A stretch of 64,000 nt of DNA, from contig OY821742.1 of assembly GCA_963682055.1 (NCBI GenBank), positions 20,645,635-20,709,634 of the forward strand. Direction: 5' to 3'. The stretch is from Primula veris. Lineage: Eukaryota; Streptophyta; Magnoliopsida; Ericales; Primulaceae. The notes under the pieces are model-generated. The model did no database searches. It worked only from the letters and a program-made list of their open reading frames with translations, and was not told the origin of the DNA. The translations under genes were made by a program, and so were the position numbers. This document shows, in pieces, positions 33,801 through 48,800 of this stretch (the stretch's first letter is position 1; every line of letters begins with the position of its first letter).

Positions 33801-36800
33801 TTAATGTCTGCTCTCCGTTGCCATTAGCAATTTTTGCTTCAAAATTAGAAATTTGATTAAGGCCGACATCTCTTCCCTTCCCGACTTGAATGTATTCATG
33901 ATGAGTAACATTTCCTTCGCGAAGCGTAGAATTAAAACCTGCATCACGACTTCAACGTTGAGCCATCCCACACAAAAAAATGGTTCTATTAAAAAGGAGA
34001 GTTCAGTCCTTGAAAATGTTTAAGAGATTGCACTTTGATATTGTGCATATTCTTTGTTGAGTGATATGTTCATATCTCACTTCAAAGTTTGAACTGCTAG
34101 TGAGTAGTGAGAGAAGCTAATTTGGTATCAGCAAACGAAGCTTAAGTTGTTAGGGCGAGGAACATCGTATTATTTATCATTTTCAATGCAATTGAAGAAA
34201 AACACAAGCACCGTGAAGTGATATAAAAATACTATAGTTCAGTCCTTAATTTTGTCTACATTAAATTCATTTAAACACTTCACATGAGATGCAAAACAGG
34301 AAAATATCACATAAAGACAAATAAAATCAAGTGGTCTTTCATGTTCCCTTATAAAAATATCCTTCCCAGTAGAGGCCTCACAAAGTATAATGGAAGGAAT
34401 ACCAAATTTTGAAAAGAGAAGAGGTTGAGCATACCAGCAAATATATCCTCACTCAAGTTGATAGTTTTAGATGCCTTGCTGACACCACCTCTTGTAAGGT
34501 GAAATAGCCTATCAAACACATCTGGGTGACCATAATGAAACCGAACCCTGAATAAACAAAAAGGTCATTAGATTTGAAAGGTCATCGCGTGGTGCTTTAA
34601 AAACTTCTCAGATCTTATGGGATTATAACAAGTAAACTCCCATCACGCGATGAAACATAAAAGAAAGTATTGATGTAATTGCATTGGCTGAAATTCAGAA
34701 ACAAATCAAATTTTAAAGCAACTAAGGGACCCTAGTGTTTTCCTTATTAAAATGTTTAAAGGAACCCTATATAACAATTGGATATTTCCTAAGAATGTAT
34801 TGCTGCAATTCACTACCTACAAGATCAAAAGAATGAAGGAGCAAAAGATAAATTAAGGTAACAACTTCAAACGGAAATGGAAATAAAGATCACGTTACTT
34901 TAAAGGATCAGCCAACAATCTCTGACCAATAGTGACAAAACTTGTCTCTTGATTTGACATAAACCACGCAAGAGAAGAAACACTGCAGCAATTGCAAGAG
35001 AGAACTTAGCTATGCAATGAAAGTAAATGAAAGGATAGCTGTAACAAACGATAGAAAATCAAAAACTCTGACCTGCCCGTAAATATGTGCTCTCTAAGTC
35101 CCAGAATAGTAGGGTATCTCACACCATCATGTTTTTTTAAAAATTCCTGAAGCAAATTTCTCATCTTAAAGGCTTCTTCCATGTAGTTATCCTGAAAGAA
35201 AACGAGTCATTATATCTTGTACAAGGCTGAATTGTGAAACATGTACCAATTGTGGTTACATAATATTATACCTGATTCATATCTATTGCCTGCAAACCTT
35301 CTCCACGTGTGAAGATTATGGCATGATTTTGATTTTCAGGCTTTCCTTCACCCAAGATAGCTGGCCCCGGAAGTTTTATCCGATAAATAACCTTTAGGGA
35401 GATATAGGTGTATAGTTAATAAAGTTGAAATTTTAAACAAAAACTGATAAGTGAAGACGTTTTGTTAATGATGTTTAACTGAAAGCAGATCATTAGACCA
35501 TATAAATAGGACTTAAACCAAGAGAGAAATGCATTAGCTGAAAAAAATTATGTCTGACAATGATATGAGATGCTTCTAAAAGAATCAGAAAAGAGTTTTC
35601 AGGACTTTTACCATCGTCACTTACATTTCACAGATAAGAAGACATTACAAATGAGGTGGGAAAGCTTTTACTATTCATATCATAACCTAATTTCCAGCGG
35701 TTTCATCTGATTTTCTCTAGAACCTGAAAATTCTAAACTGCTAAATAAATCGGAGTTGCAATATTGGTTAACTAATGGGACAAACTGCACCAACTCTGGC
35801 GAAGATCATGTTTCTGGTACACATGTAGATATTAAAAACTATCATTTTTATGTTTGCTTTTGGCGAGTTAAGTTAAAGGTTACATGGTCTACCGTTATAA
35901 TTATTCTTGTCACTCTTCACCACATAATAATCTTTCGTGATTCATTCTTCATAGCAAGCTTCATTGTCAATAATATATTCACAATAATTTACATGCCACA
36001 CAGTGAAAAACAATGCTAACATTTAAAATTTTGTTCAGTCTCTGGTTATGCTCAAGCTCAACCATATAGCATGATTGCTAAAATGGTGGAAATCTTGTTG
36101 TTTTACATGCTACCAATACTGAATACAGTGGAAATGGCAAAATAAGATCTATCCTGTTAAAAGATGTTCAGAAAGGATTACCTGATCTAAACTTTGCACG
36201 GAGTCCGAAGTACTACTGGATTTGGGCAACGCAGCCTTAACTAAGGCCGAATAATAAACCTTCTCGTTTACCTTCTTTGACCTGTCTTTGCTTGGTTCTT
36301 CTACCTCATCAATGTAAGCAACACGCAGAGACGGATATCTGTGGGAAAAGGAAAATTTATTTAGGTAAACTGCAAAATCACCATTGCCCCATTGATGGAA
36401 AAATATCACTTCTTTACACCAGCCTATTAGATATGAACATTTTGGTAGACCACACCCTATTATAATTAAAAATATTTACACAAAATGTAAAAGGTAGCAC
36501 ACTTGTGTTTACACTGATGTACTCTAAGCATCAATCTTACACAAAATGAAAAAATAGATACATCAACATTCACTTTTCAGCACTTATTAATCTGATAGAT
36601 TTGGTTGGTGTACAAATTGTTCAACTTTGGATTGGTATCTAAACTGTTAATTTTGATAAGTTCGTAATTGTTTGATTTTGAGTAGATTGATGTCTAAGGT
36701 TGGTGGACTGTACTGATAAGATGATATAGGAAATGATGTTTCTTCCTACATGTTTAAGTGAATCACATACGTAGACATGAGTCTCAGGATGTCTTGTGCA

Positions 36801-39800
36801 CGAGGGTTTCCAGATCGTTTGTCAATCCCATACTGCTGACAAGACACCACGTACGTAAACTTCATGTCAGCCACCGCCTGACATTGTGCCCAAAGTGATC
36901 TTTCTCCTTTAACCTGATCCTCCATATTCAGTTCAACCGCTTTGTATCCCTCCATTAGATCTACAATGGAAAATCACAAACGCTCAAGTGTCACATTCGG
37001 AAAAACACATTAAGAAATGGCAAAAAAATATCTGAATGTACCTTCATCTTTTGCCATATCAAGAAAGGCTTGAAGCTCCAAAGCTTTTCGGTAATACATC
37101 ATCCCGCGAACTAACAAAACATCAGTCAAAGCATGATTTAGTTGCATGCCACAGTATGATTATAGGATCTCTAAAAGGGTGAAGTACTACAATGATCCCC
37201 GTATTTCAGGGAAATTTTAATTTGGTTCCCATAGTTTCAGTTGCGACACTATTCTTCCTCATAGCGCAAATAAGTTACACAGGTAGTCCCCATATTTTAA
37301 CTACAATAGCATTGGTCCCTATTTAATGTACTCCACTGGTCTCTTCCTAAGACAGACCAATAAATTTATACATGAGACCACTGGTGTAGCCACCTATTGG
37401 TGATACGGGGACCATTATTCCAACTTACTCAAACTATGGGCACCAATAATAGTTGTCTTGAAACTACGTGGGAAAATAGATATTCTACCGGAATACGTGG
37501 ACAGTAACTATGGGGATCAAATAGAGATTTCGTTCAAAGTATTCGAAGAACTTTTGTACTTAACCCTTTCCCAAGCACAACAAACCTTGGAGCCCAACCA
37601 CAAATATATTACTCATAATAAAAACCGATCTATACAAGCAAACATAAATGTCAGAAAAATGAAAACAAACATACCAGTTCTTGTCAATGTTTGGCCTCTA
37701 TAAGATGCCCATAGACGTAGTTTTTCTTCAAGGTCATCTGATCCTTTTAGTTCTTCTTCATTCTCACACTTCACACGCTGAAGAAAGTTGTTCCACTCAT
37801 CTGGACAATCAATAGAATTTTATTAAAAAATTAGTAAGGAACTTAAAATGAAAAAGATGAAAAAGGAATAAGAAATATCATTTGCGATTTATCAGTCTTG
37901 AAAAAGGAACCTGGAAATATCTTTTGCAGGTAAAAACGAATGGAAACACCATCTTCGTTTTCGGATTCCAGCTCACGTAGAGAGAAGAGCACTTCTTCCG
38001 TGTAGTATGGAGTTAGAACACTATTCAAAAGCATTTATTGAACACATAATAGAGATTAATAAGGCTACTTAATGTAAACCTAAGGCATGAAATTAATCTA
38101 AGAAAGGGTTTCAAGAAACATGATATATTTAGGGAACGTGATTTGAAACAATGTTGAGATGTCAACGTATATTAAACAAGAAAAAGCGTGAAACATGTAA
38201 GATACAAGTATCATAAACTTAGTTATACATTGAGTTATCTGGTGTTGTTTACTTACTATTATTCAGTTTTTTATCTTTTACGTAAGTGAAGGGGGATGAT
38301 TACTTACGAGAATGAAAGCATATTGCGAACTTTGGGTGCAGTAGGCATTTCCATAAATAATGAATTAGAGAAAAAGGAAATACGCCTTCTAGCTTCAAGG
38401 TTAGAAGGTACATCCATTGCGGACTCCTTCACGGTAAGTAATAGATCGAACCTTTTTATCTGTGAAGATTAATTAATACGAACTGGTTACCCCAATTTTC
38501 AAAAGATTAAATACTGATATTAAATACTTAAGCATCATCACCAAAACTAACCTTTTCTTTCCAAGCTTCTGTTTCTTGAACGGGAAAATTAATTGCTCCA
38601 GCAGATGCAAATAATTGATACTGCTGATCAAGGGGTGTCATACCCTCATAACCAGATCCACCATGAATAGAATCTACCAAACTATTGCAGGTGAGGGAAA
38701 AATTAGAATGGAAATAATTTCCAAAAAAAAAAGTATTAATGATGAAACGGTGTCAATAATTTTCACCTGGATATTTGATCTTCCATCATAATATCCCTTG
38801 TCACAACCTCCAGCATGTCCTGGAAACAAATTACTACTTGATCCCGGTCTTCCTTCTTATTCTCCATCTGGAAAAATTAAAAGAATACACCATAAACAGA
38901 ATTTTTAAAGAAAATTGTGAAGAGAAGACATTTCTATATAAATTGATTCACGTGTTTGACATGTAATCTACAAAGTTATAGTGCATAGTACTCATTATCC
39001 TACTTTTTATTTCCATAAATAAGAAGTTAAGCACTTACCAGATATTTGATAAGCTTTACAAAGTGGTCATAGAGACTGGGAAGAGCGCTCATCTTATATT
39101 CAATCAACAAATCGCCAACTTCTATATGCTTTTCAACTTCTGAGAATACATACTCTATAACCCTGGAGAAGTCATATAGACAAAAGACATTAAGTTGTAT
39201 AAGAATTACAAGGCATCATCTAATGATAAGCTTGATTTTCTTATTTAGTTACGCAACAATTCCAAACAATTAGGCAATTAGAAGGTAACTTACTCTTTTT
39301 CCCGATCTCCTTGGACCAAAAACTTTATAATATTACGAAACGATGCATAGCATTCTCGTACAGCACATGACATGTAATTGTCAGCTTCAATTCTTTTTTT
39401 GAGTTCTCGGTCCTTGCCATTACTGTCTTTGGCCATGTCCAGCGCAATTGGAATCTAGGCATTTAACGTAAAGAAGATAATAATTAACAAAAAGCCACAA
39501 AAGCTTCATTAATATAGTAAGATCTGCATTATTATTGTATTCCAGTGGTTTAATACAAAAGCAAAAATCACATATTGTATCATCCAGAGACTTGCAACCA
39601 CATAAAAGTATCATTACCACTAAACTAAATGGCACACAACTAACAATATCTTATTTAATATGTGCAACTTAATACGCCAAGGAAAACTCAATTAAGATGA
39701 CATTGGAATGACAACTTTATATACTTTTGCCGTTCTTTCTCTTCATAGTAACACAGAAGAGTAAACAGCAAACCATTATGCCAAAGAACAAACCTTGCTA

Positions 39801-42800
39801 GCAAGCAGAAATGGTGGCCATTGAATGAGTTCCAAATCACGGTCAGCCCAGTATGGAACAAGCAACAGGTCCATTTCCCTGAAATCACACCAAATTATAA
39901 TTTTCCAGCAGAATATGGCATTCTGAACATATGAATTGATCTTACCTATTACTAATTAGATCCTCTTCTCTAAAACTGCTGATTATTGTGTTCCACAACT
40001 GAGCAAATCTTGCTGCTGCTTTTTCTTTGTTTGAAGGGATCTGAACAATATTTTGATAAAAGGTATCAAGCCCAATTCCCGTTTCAACTTTTTCTAAATT
40101 CAAATAGAATAATAAAAGAAAGAACCGTGGCAAAGCTCCGAGATAAAGTCGCCTTGAGCCCTTTCTTTTTAGGTTCACCCCTTTCTTGCGGTATCAACCC
40201 AGCGTTAAAAGCACCAGGTAGAGATTGAAACCTGGACCTAAGCATTCCTAAAGTTCGAATCTGAAAATAGTAGTTTTAATTAAGAAAATCCAACTTAATC
40301 TTAAATGACAAAAATAAAAAACACAAGGAGACTAGCAGAAAAGTAGATCCATATTCAGCTATACAAGTGAAACAAAATATAACACTAGAAGTGAAAAAGA
40401 AAAAGAGTAACACAACAGATATAATAAAATGTATTTACCTCTCCCAGACGTCTAAATGCACCATAGATACCTCCGAATATGGTGGAGAATATAGCATACC
40501 AAATCTGGATATCCATAAAGTAAACCTACAGACAATAATAATAGGCATGTTAAGACTTCAGACACATCACTGTTAGTTACAAATAGATGGCTATAAGGAG
40601 TGTGAACCATACAAGTATAACTGGAGCCCATATTGAGACCACAACACCAATATTATTTCTTGCTGCCAAACATAATAAAAAAATCAGAGAACAATTGGTA
40701 TTAACAGAAAATTCATTTTTTGAAGTCTCCAACACTTATTCAGGTTACTTGCCTTGAGGAAAGAATTCATGCCACTTATAGTTTGATATATGGACTCCCA
40801 TGGCAGCTTTAGTTGGAGCTACAAGAGGCTTTATCTGCAAATTGCAACGCAAGACAACTCATAAAGTTTCAAAGGTATAAATCAGAGTTAGCATAATATC
40901 GCACGAAATTGTTACAGGTACACTAATATTCAGCGACTTCAGTCATAGATGACTGTAAACTTAACAGTTTTGCCAAATTCCTAAAAAGAAATAGTAACAT
41001 AGTTTCCATACTGAAAGCGTAAAAAATCATTTATAGATCGAAACCGCAATATATTTTTACAAGCATCTCCCTATATTATTAGAAAACAGGTTCCCATTCT
41101 TCAACTATTATTTGCAAAGAAATAAACAAGTATAAACATGTAACACACATAAAAAAGAAAATTTATGTAAACGTTTTTTTTTTTTTCATTTTGACTTGGA
41201 TAATAAAGTTACAACTGACCCATAAGAGCTACCATACTTCGAAATAGATCATAAAGATTTCATTTCAGACCAACACATGCAAACAAACAGGGAAATTCCC
41301 GAAGATCATAAGAATATACCTGAAGTATAATCTAGTTTAGGTATTCTCTCAAATAGTAACGAAGAACTATACATACTACGACTGCATTTACCAAGTACAA
41401 TCAAGTAATATTCAAACGCCTAACAGCAATGCATTGATAGCTTAATACATTCCATATACATGTTTTTGGTCTACAACTATGATTAACGAGTCATTTTTCA
41501 ATCCTTTTACTTCAACATCAAAGCCAAATTTTTAAGCAAAACACCCTTTCTCAATTTTTATCTAGCTATGCTTTGCAAAATATGAGTACTCGCTGGTTGT
41601 ATTGATCAATAAAAAATAATACTGTATAGATGGGGAATGGGTATCAATATTAAACAAAAGAATACCTCGATATAATAACTGAATGCCAGCTTTGTTGCTA
41701 TGAGAAGAACCCAAAACATGGTGTATCTGGAACAGTTTTCAGATTTCCCAATCAGAACTCGGAGTAACAAAATTGAACCTGATGCTTTAATTATTAAGCA
41801 CAAAACTCTTCTATTAAATTCTTACTTGAAAAGAGAAAAGGCACTTTCATGCATTCCCCTTCCAACATATAGTCGAGGCTGAAAAATATAATGTAAATTA
41901 TTGAAGCAAGTACATTCATTCATCAAATTGCTAGGACTAATTCTGTATGAAAATAAGTTTCCAAGAAAAAAGATCCCAAAGATATCCAGGACAGGATACT
42001 AGGATTAATTGCCATGAACCCTTAATAGTCAATCTACAGTTCTTTAAATTAAAAACAGGAAACTTAAAAAGCGAATTCAGATTCTCTCTTCTAAATTCAG
42101 GAATAGTCATATTTAGAAAAACAAAAGAGTAGTATCAAAAGAATCCCAAAAGACTTGGAAATCCTAACCAAATGAAACCTAACTCTAGCAAGTGACCTTC
42201 TACCAAATGGAGAAAAATTAAAAGAATTAAGGCAATGAACAGACCTGTGACCACCACATCATTAGCATATTTAGAAAAACAAAAGAGTAGTATCAAAAGA
42301 ATCCCAAAAGACTTGGAAATCCTAACCAAATGAAACCTAACTCTAGCAAGTGACCTACCAAATGGAGAAAAATTAAAAGAATTAAGGCAATGAACAGACC
42401 TGTGACCACCACATCATTAGCATCACAATTCTATAATTTGATCTTTCAAGAAATCGGCGCAGGAAAGGCAGGAGAAACAATAATGCAGCAAGCAGATTGG
42501 GAGACAAGTAGATAACGACAGCTAAGATAAACAAAGAAGGTGACTTTGAATTTTTTCCAAACCAATCTCTAATAGTTTGAGCAAACCCAGGAGGATTCTC
42601 CCACATATAAGCATATGAGATTGGCAGGAGTACAACCCAGGCAGCAGCCGAGACGACCTTCAGTATGTATCTGAGTTTGACATGGAATGACATGCTCCTT
42701 CTTGATTTCCAACTTAGGACAACATCAAGAAAAGCTGCAAAACAGTCACGCATGTCATAATTCACCACATAATGACAAATAATAACAATATTGTAGTATC

Positions 42801-45800
42801 AAGTATCAATTTTCGTGATTTTATTAGCTACATGTAGCTGTCCATTAATTTCATTCCTCTAAAGTCTAAACTAATACGCCCCATCAAACTAGAATCTTCA
42901 TGTAGTGAATCATTATCCCAATGAATCCTACTGAATAAAAACTTGCAGTAATATACACTATGAACCTTATCATATTGATTTTTTAGTCAGGGATGCAGAG
43001 ATGCAAGAACATGAGCATATAATTTTCTTAGAGAAAAGAGAACATTGCAACGTACCTTGCCCAAGTTTTAGTACTGCCGCAGTAATGAATACACTCAGAA
43101 CCCTCTCAAAAACTTCACTCGTAAAGATTGAGCTTGGATCCCCCGAACCATTCCAAGCAACAATAATCATAACCTTAAAAGATATGAAGTTCAAGAATAA
43201 ATAAAGTAATATTGGAAAGCAGCTAGAAGAACACATACATATAGATAAGCAGAGATGGAAGTATTTACCTGTAAGCACAAGATGAAAAAACTCCACATTC
43301 TATCAAAGCTCCTGAAGATGTGCCAATAAGATCGTATCTCCACAAAATTAACTTTTCCCACCCACCGATCTCTCCCTGTTCCTGCTGGCTTATTATCCTA
43401 TAGCAAATTCATAAAGGCATTAATAAACACACCTGATCTCTTCATTTGTATGTTTGAGAAGATTGATATTCATAAAACACACTATCTATGAGCTTGAGTT
43501 TGACCAACATTCCTACCCATTAGCTAACAGTTCAGTGGTACTAATAAATAAAAATTTAAAATATATGACTACTAGTTAAGGTGAAGTCAGTACACAAACT
43601 GCTAAACAAGAATACAAGGACCAGGGTAACAGACACAGATACGATACAATACTAGTATGCGAACAAACAACTTACTCAAAGGGCAGGACACAGTGCAGAA
43701 TGAACAGAGAAAGTAAAATTTACAATTTTATGTCTGTATATTATATAAATATTATTTAACGTTGTTGTGAAGATAAATTCATTAAACGATATTACATAGG
43801 AATGAAAAGGAGAAACAAAAAGCAGTTAGTCAACAATAAATAACTATTGAATAAATTATATCCCTTCTTGCCTATAATGTCTGCCTTGTGCATCGAGTAT
43901 AGATCGTTGTGCTACCCAAGTACAAAGAGAACCACATGAATTGCTTTCCAAGTATATCCGACTATGACTATAAAATCAATATTGGCCGACACATCTTTTC
44001 CAAAAGACCGGAGAATGTTGTAAAAGATTAATCGGGTGTTAAAAGATATTGATACAGACTTTAAGACCTCACGATTTAACTAGGAGTCTGACGGGGCCCA
44101 TTAATGATGTGTTTGACAAGGCAATTTGTGTATGTATGCCATATCTGTTCCGCATTACAAATGATGCTCAAATGCATCATTTGGAAAGCCAAGAAGGGTA
44201 GTGTTAAATTAGTCTAATCCAGACGGGATTTTTAGTTTTGCATTTTTTCAATAACCTGCTCATACTATGGACCGGGTCGTAAGTCCCTCTACTAATAGTT
44301 CCGCAACCAAACAAGCCGAAGCATTAATCAAGCTAACAAGAGAACTACACTTGAGTCCCTTGTCTAAATTGCCTTTGTGCAGCTGTATCTTTGAAGGCAA
44401 AAAGGTATAGTTTTATAGTAACAAGGTGTTAAAAGTATACCTTTAATGATCAGTTTATAGTAAAAATAGTGTTGTTTGGTAAAATCTGGAAAAGCGTACT
44501 TTCAGAAATAAAAAAAACATTCGTTGAGTATCTGAAATATATACTCTGTCCATCAATAAAAGAATATTCCCACCTCATTACATAACCTAGACAAGCTATC
44601 CAGCTACTAAATTAAGTTTATACCATACTGAAAGAAATAAATATATGTAAAGCTAAGTTAAAAAATAATAGAATGACGACATCAGGTGCATGTTTTATTT
44701 ATCAGGAGATTTATTTCCCAGATAGGTAAATGTTTGTTCATTTGAGAAATTAGCTAATAGTCAATGTAGATGCTTTAGTTTTACAAAGTAATAAAACCTT
44801 TTACATCTCCAAAAGCTCAGTTTATCTCTACTGCTTAAATAACTTCTATCAAGCCATCCAAACACAGAAAAGTAACTCATTTGGTGTGTGGAAAACTTCT
44901 TTATATACTTTCTATTTATAAGTAAACAACAGTCCATATACAAGCTTTACTTCTGCCTAAGTAACAAAACCTTTAACACCTGCAAAAGCTTAGTTTTACT
45001 TGCTTTGTTTAATTAACTTACTTCATTCAGGACATCCAAACACAGCATAGTAACTTGTTTGTTGTGCAGTAAACTTTTTTATTTACTTTCTCTTTTAAAG
45101 TGAATGATGTGTTTGGTTGACAAAATAAAAGGCACGCTTTTAGAAAAATATACTTTTAGAATTAAAAGTTTGCTTACTTTTCAAATAAAACGAAGTTCTG
45201 ACTTGTGAGTAATGCAGATAATTATTACATAGCAGTAATCTCTTTTGTTTACAAAAAAAATGTTTTATCCCTAACTTATTAAACATAAGCCATAAATTTT
45301 CATCTATCATATACCTCTCTTTCAACTGAGGCCTGATTAGGTGGTTCACTCCCCCTTAATTACTTGTAACTTTGTTTATACTTAAAAGAAAAATATTTTC
45401 GGCTGGAGTTATTTAAGGTGACACAGGGTAGCATAAATTCTTATCTGTACTTTCTTTTTTTAATAATTTTGATTACCAGTGAGAACAAGTATAGGGTAGA
45501 AATGGGGGTGGAATAATTTTCTTAATCAAAAACATAAAAAGTACACTGATTTGGCCAAATATCATTTTCTCTTAGAAGTATAGCTTTTATTGTTTACCAA
45601 TCAACACTAACATAACTAAAAGTAATGCTTAGAAGTATACTTTTCCATCCTCATCAAAAGCATATTTTAATACTTGAACATATGTAAACAAACAAACACA
45701 TTAATTAGTCAACGATCAACAGCACTTGGCAACTAAATTACCACAATGTGCATCATTGAGGGTCAAAATTCGAAATCATAATTATACTTGCAAAAAATAA

Positions 45801-48800
45801 AAATGCATCTTGTTGTAAGTGTTACATTGAAGTAATCAGTAACGCAAACAAAGGCAAAAGCAAGTATGAGATGATAATTAATTAAAACATACCGCATTCT
45901 TATCAAACCAATGTTGTTCAACTGGCAGACAAAAGAAATCTGCATCAGCTCGCATAGGCCATCCTAATCGGAAACAATCGACAGACCTATAGAAAAAGCA
46001 ACGGCGTTTTATAGAGCTCACAACATATCAATTTTCCAAAAAAAAGAAGGAAACAACATACCAAAAGTATTCATTTATATCATCGTAGTTCCTCCATTGA
46101 GAATGCTTGGATATTCCTTTTCTACTTCTTGCAGCTTCCTTTTAAAAGGGAAATAAAAAATTTATTAGAAGTAGGCGTATATACAAAACGAAATCTGTAT
46201 AACAACTTCTAGAGCAATAAATAAATACCTTTGCAATCACTTCATAAATAGGAGTAACAACTTTCCTCAAGAAAGCCTCTTCTTCACCTCCATATGCTGG
46301 TTTGACATTTTCCCCAGTCATGGGACTGACATTGCCAGCAAGCATACCATACAACTCAAATGCCATCTACAGATTTGTGGCAACATAAAATTTTACCTTT
46401 AGAGAAAAAAGGTTTGGCAGCACATACTACTTTTGGTAAAAAAACTATGAGCTACACTCCTTATTTCTAGGCTTAGTTAACGAATCATCAGATTTCGATT
46501 ATGTACACAAATAAATAAGAGGCAGTTAGTATCCTAATATAACATTTTATTTTTCAGTTCTGTACACTACATAGAAAAATCATAGTTCCGGGGACTAGAA
46601 TTGAAAAGAATTCATAGAATATTTTAGAAAAGGCATAACAAAGTGATAGAATTGTGTACAAAATTTTTGGTTTTCTTGCTTTAATGGTACCGAAACCTAA
46701 GATTTGATTTTTATTTGGCACACTAAGTACTAAATTGCTGAGAAGTGTTACTGTAGCACACTAACAGCTGATTTTGGTAAATTGGTGTACTAAATCGTAT
46801 CATGTTATAATAAGTGTAGAAAACTGTAATTAACCCTTGTTTTTTTACTTATTCCTCCGATTCGGGTGAGTAATATTAGTTGTACTTATCAAAGAGAGAA
46901 GGAGAATTAGAGAGCCCTAATTCTTTGAAACCATTAAAATGCACATTGGGGAAAGCCAAAGGCCATATTTAAGCTGCTACAGACTGTAGTCTAAGACGCA
47001 AGGAGCTATGTCATAACTTTGACAAATGACGCTCTCATTACAAGTAACAAGTCGAGATCGGTGTCTTTTTCTTTATTAATAAAGATAAGTTTTTATTATT
47101 CGAGGTCTTTCCATTTTAGTTTTAAATATATCATGCATGTTGGCTGAAAGTAAGTATAGAAATGACAAGTGGGAAATGGAAATTTTCACTGATGAACTAA
47201 TTTGGAATAATATAAGTAGTTTACGTGAAATAGTGAGGCATACATGATGATAAATGAAGCAAAGGCATTCTGGCATGAATCTCAAATTTGCAGCTTCACC
47301 CCATATGAGAAGATATAAACCCATGTATAATAGTTTACGCTGTTGCACTTCTTGCTGTATAGTGGGCAACCTGTAAACCGAAACATAACCTATCAAAATT
47401 CAGAAACAGCGACGGTTTTAATTCTGGAAGTTGAAATATGATGGTAGTGTTCTGCATGGAATTTTTGCTCTTATCCATCAAATATATAGAAATAGAATTT
47501 TACCAATATAAAAAAGATACAGTTAAAGTTGACTTTCCTACTAAAATGCTTTAAAATAACAATTACAAATAGATCTCTTCATTATTTTAAGTATCTATCT
47601 TCATTCACTGATGCACAAACCATTTCAAGTTACCAACATGACTACAGATGTAGGACAGTGAAAGTGAGGGTGTTATTCGTGTTTCAAGGATCTGACATGG
47701 AAAACATATCAAGCACATATTTGTCACCCAAACAATCATCCACAAAAAAATGTCATTAGGTATGTGATTAAAGTAGACCATGCTTTTCATAGACAGTTTG
47801 ATTATGTGGTGTGTCTAAGGACATATAAATACCACTTGTAAATGTTTAATTCTTCCAACTTGGTATTTTTTTACCAAGTTAGGCATACCAAATAACTAAA
47901 GGGCAGACAGAGCCCATGCTGTTGTGAGATAATAGGGGGGAAGAGAGAGAATGAGAGAGAAGCTTGACCAAAGACTGCTTTTACGATCCAAGTACTTGCA
48001 CCATTTCTTGTAGTTTTTGAAAAGTTTCTTCATGACCTCATCTAGTGCGCGTTCCTCCAACTAAGAGAAATCAAAGGAAAGTAGATCAGTTGTAGATGCG
48101 TAAATAAGCATGAGAGCAAAATACATTTCAAAACCCATGTTTCTGATAAAACAATCGAACAGTTACAGAAAGGAAAAAGAAAACACAAAACCTTGTCAGG
48201 TATAGTGCTTAAAAGTAGCCAACGGTTCTCTTAAAGTAAATCGTTATAAGATAGACCCTCTCTGACAGAGCAGGGGAAGGGTTCTTCTGATCAATTATTA
48301 AAAAAAACTCTAAAGCCTTGCCCTCTTTTATAACAGTTTTAACTTTTAGATGACACAGAGGCTAAATAGCACCTTCTTGAAGCAAATGTGGATGAGGAAA
48401 TAATTTCGACCAACACATTATTGAAAGTGTAATTAACATAACACACATTACGGATTATTGCTAGAAGAAAAATGCAATTTGTTTATCCATAGATTGTATT
48501 CTTTCTTTTTTTCAACAAAATAAATAAAAACGCTGCTACCGAAACGAGAACTATAAAGCCGACTTTTAGTTTTTTCACTCCATAGTTCTCAAGAAAAAGC
48601 ATGACGTAACAAGAAAATCATAGCAAAGTACGGAAAATAGCTAAAATATTCTATATCAAACAGAATTATTTACTTCAACTAAGTAGATTTATGTGATTTT
48701 AGAACAACATAATGTTTACTTTGTTTCAAGACTATTACAACATTTTAACCTCGTAACTTGAACACATACCAAGAGTTCTCATCTCTGCCACTTTAAGAAC

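Noticed and set aside
39942..40178. 78-residue minus-strand frame as a separate small gene
   Set aside because: It is CALS3 exon 22 plus intron 21 and an out-of-frame part of exon 21.
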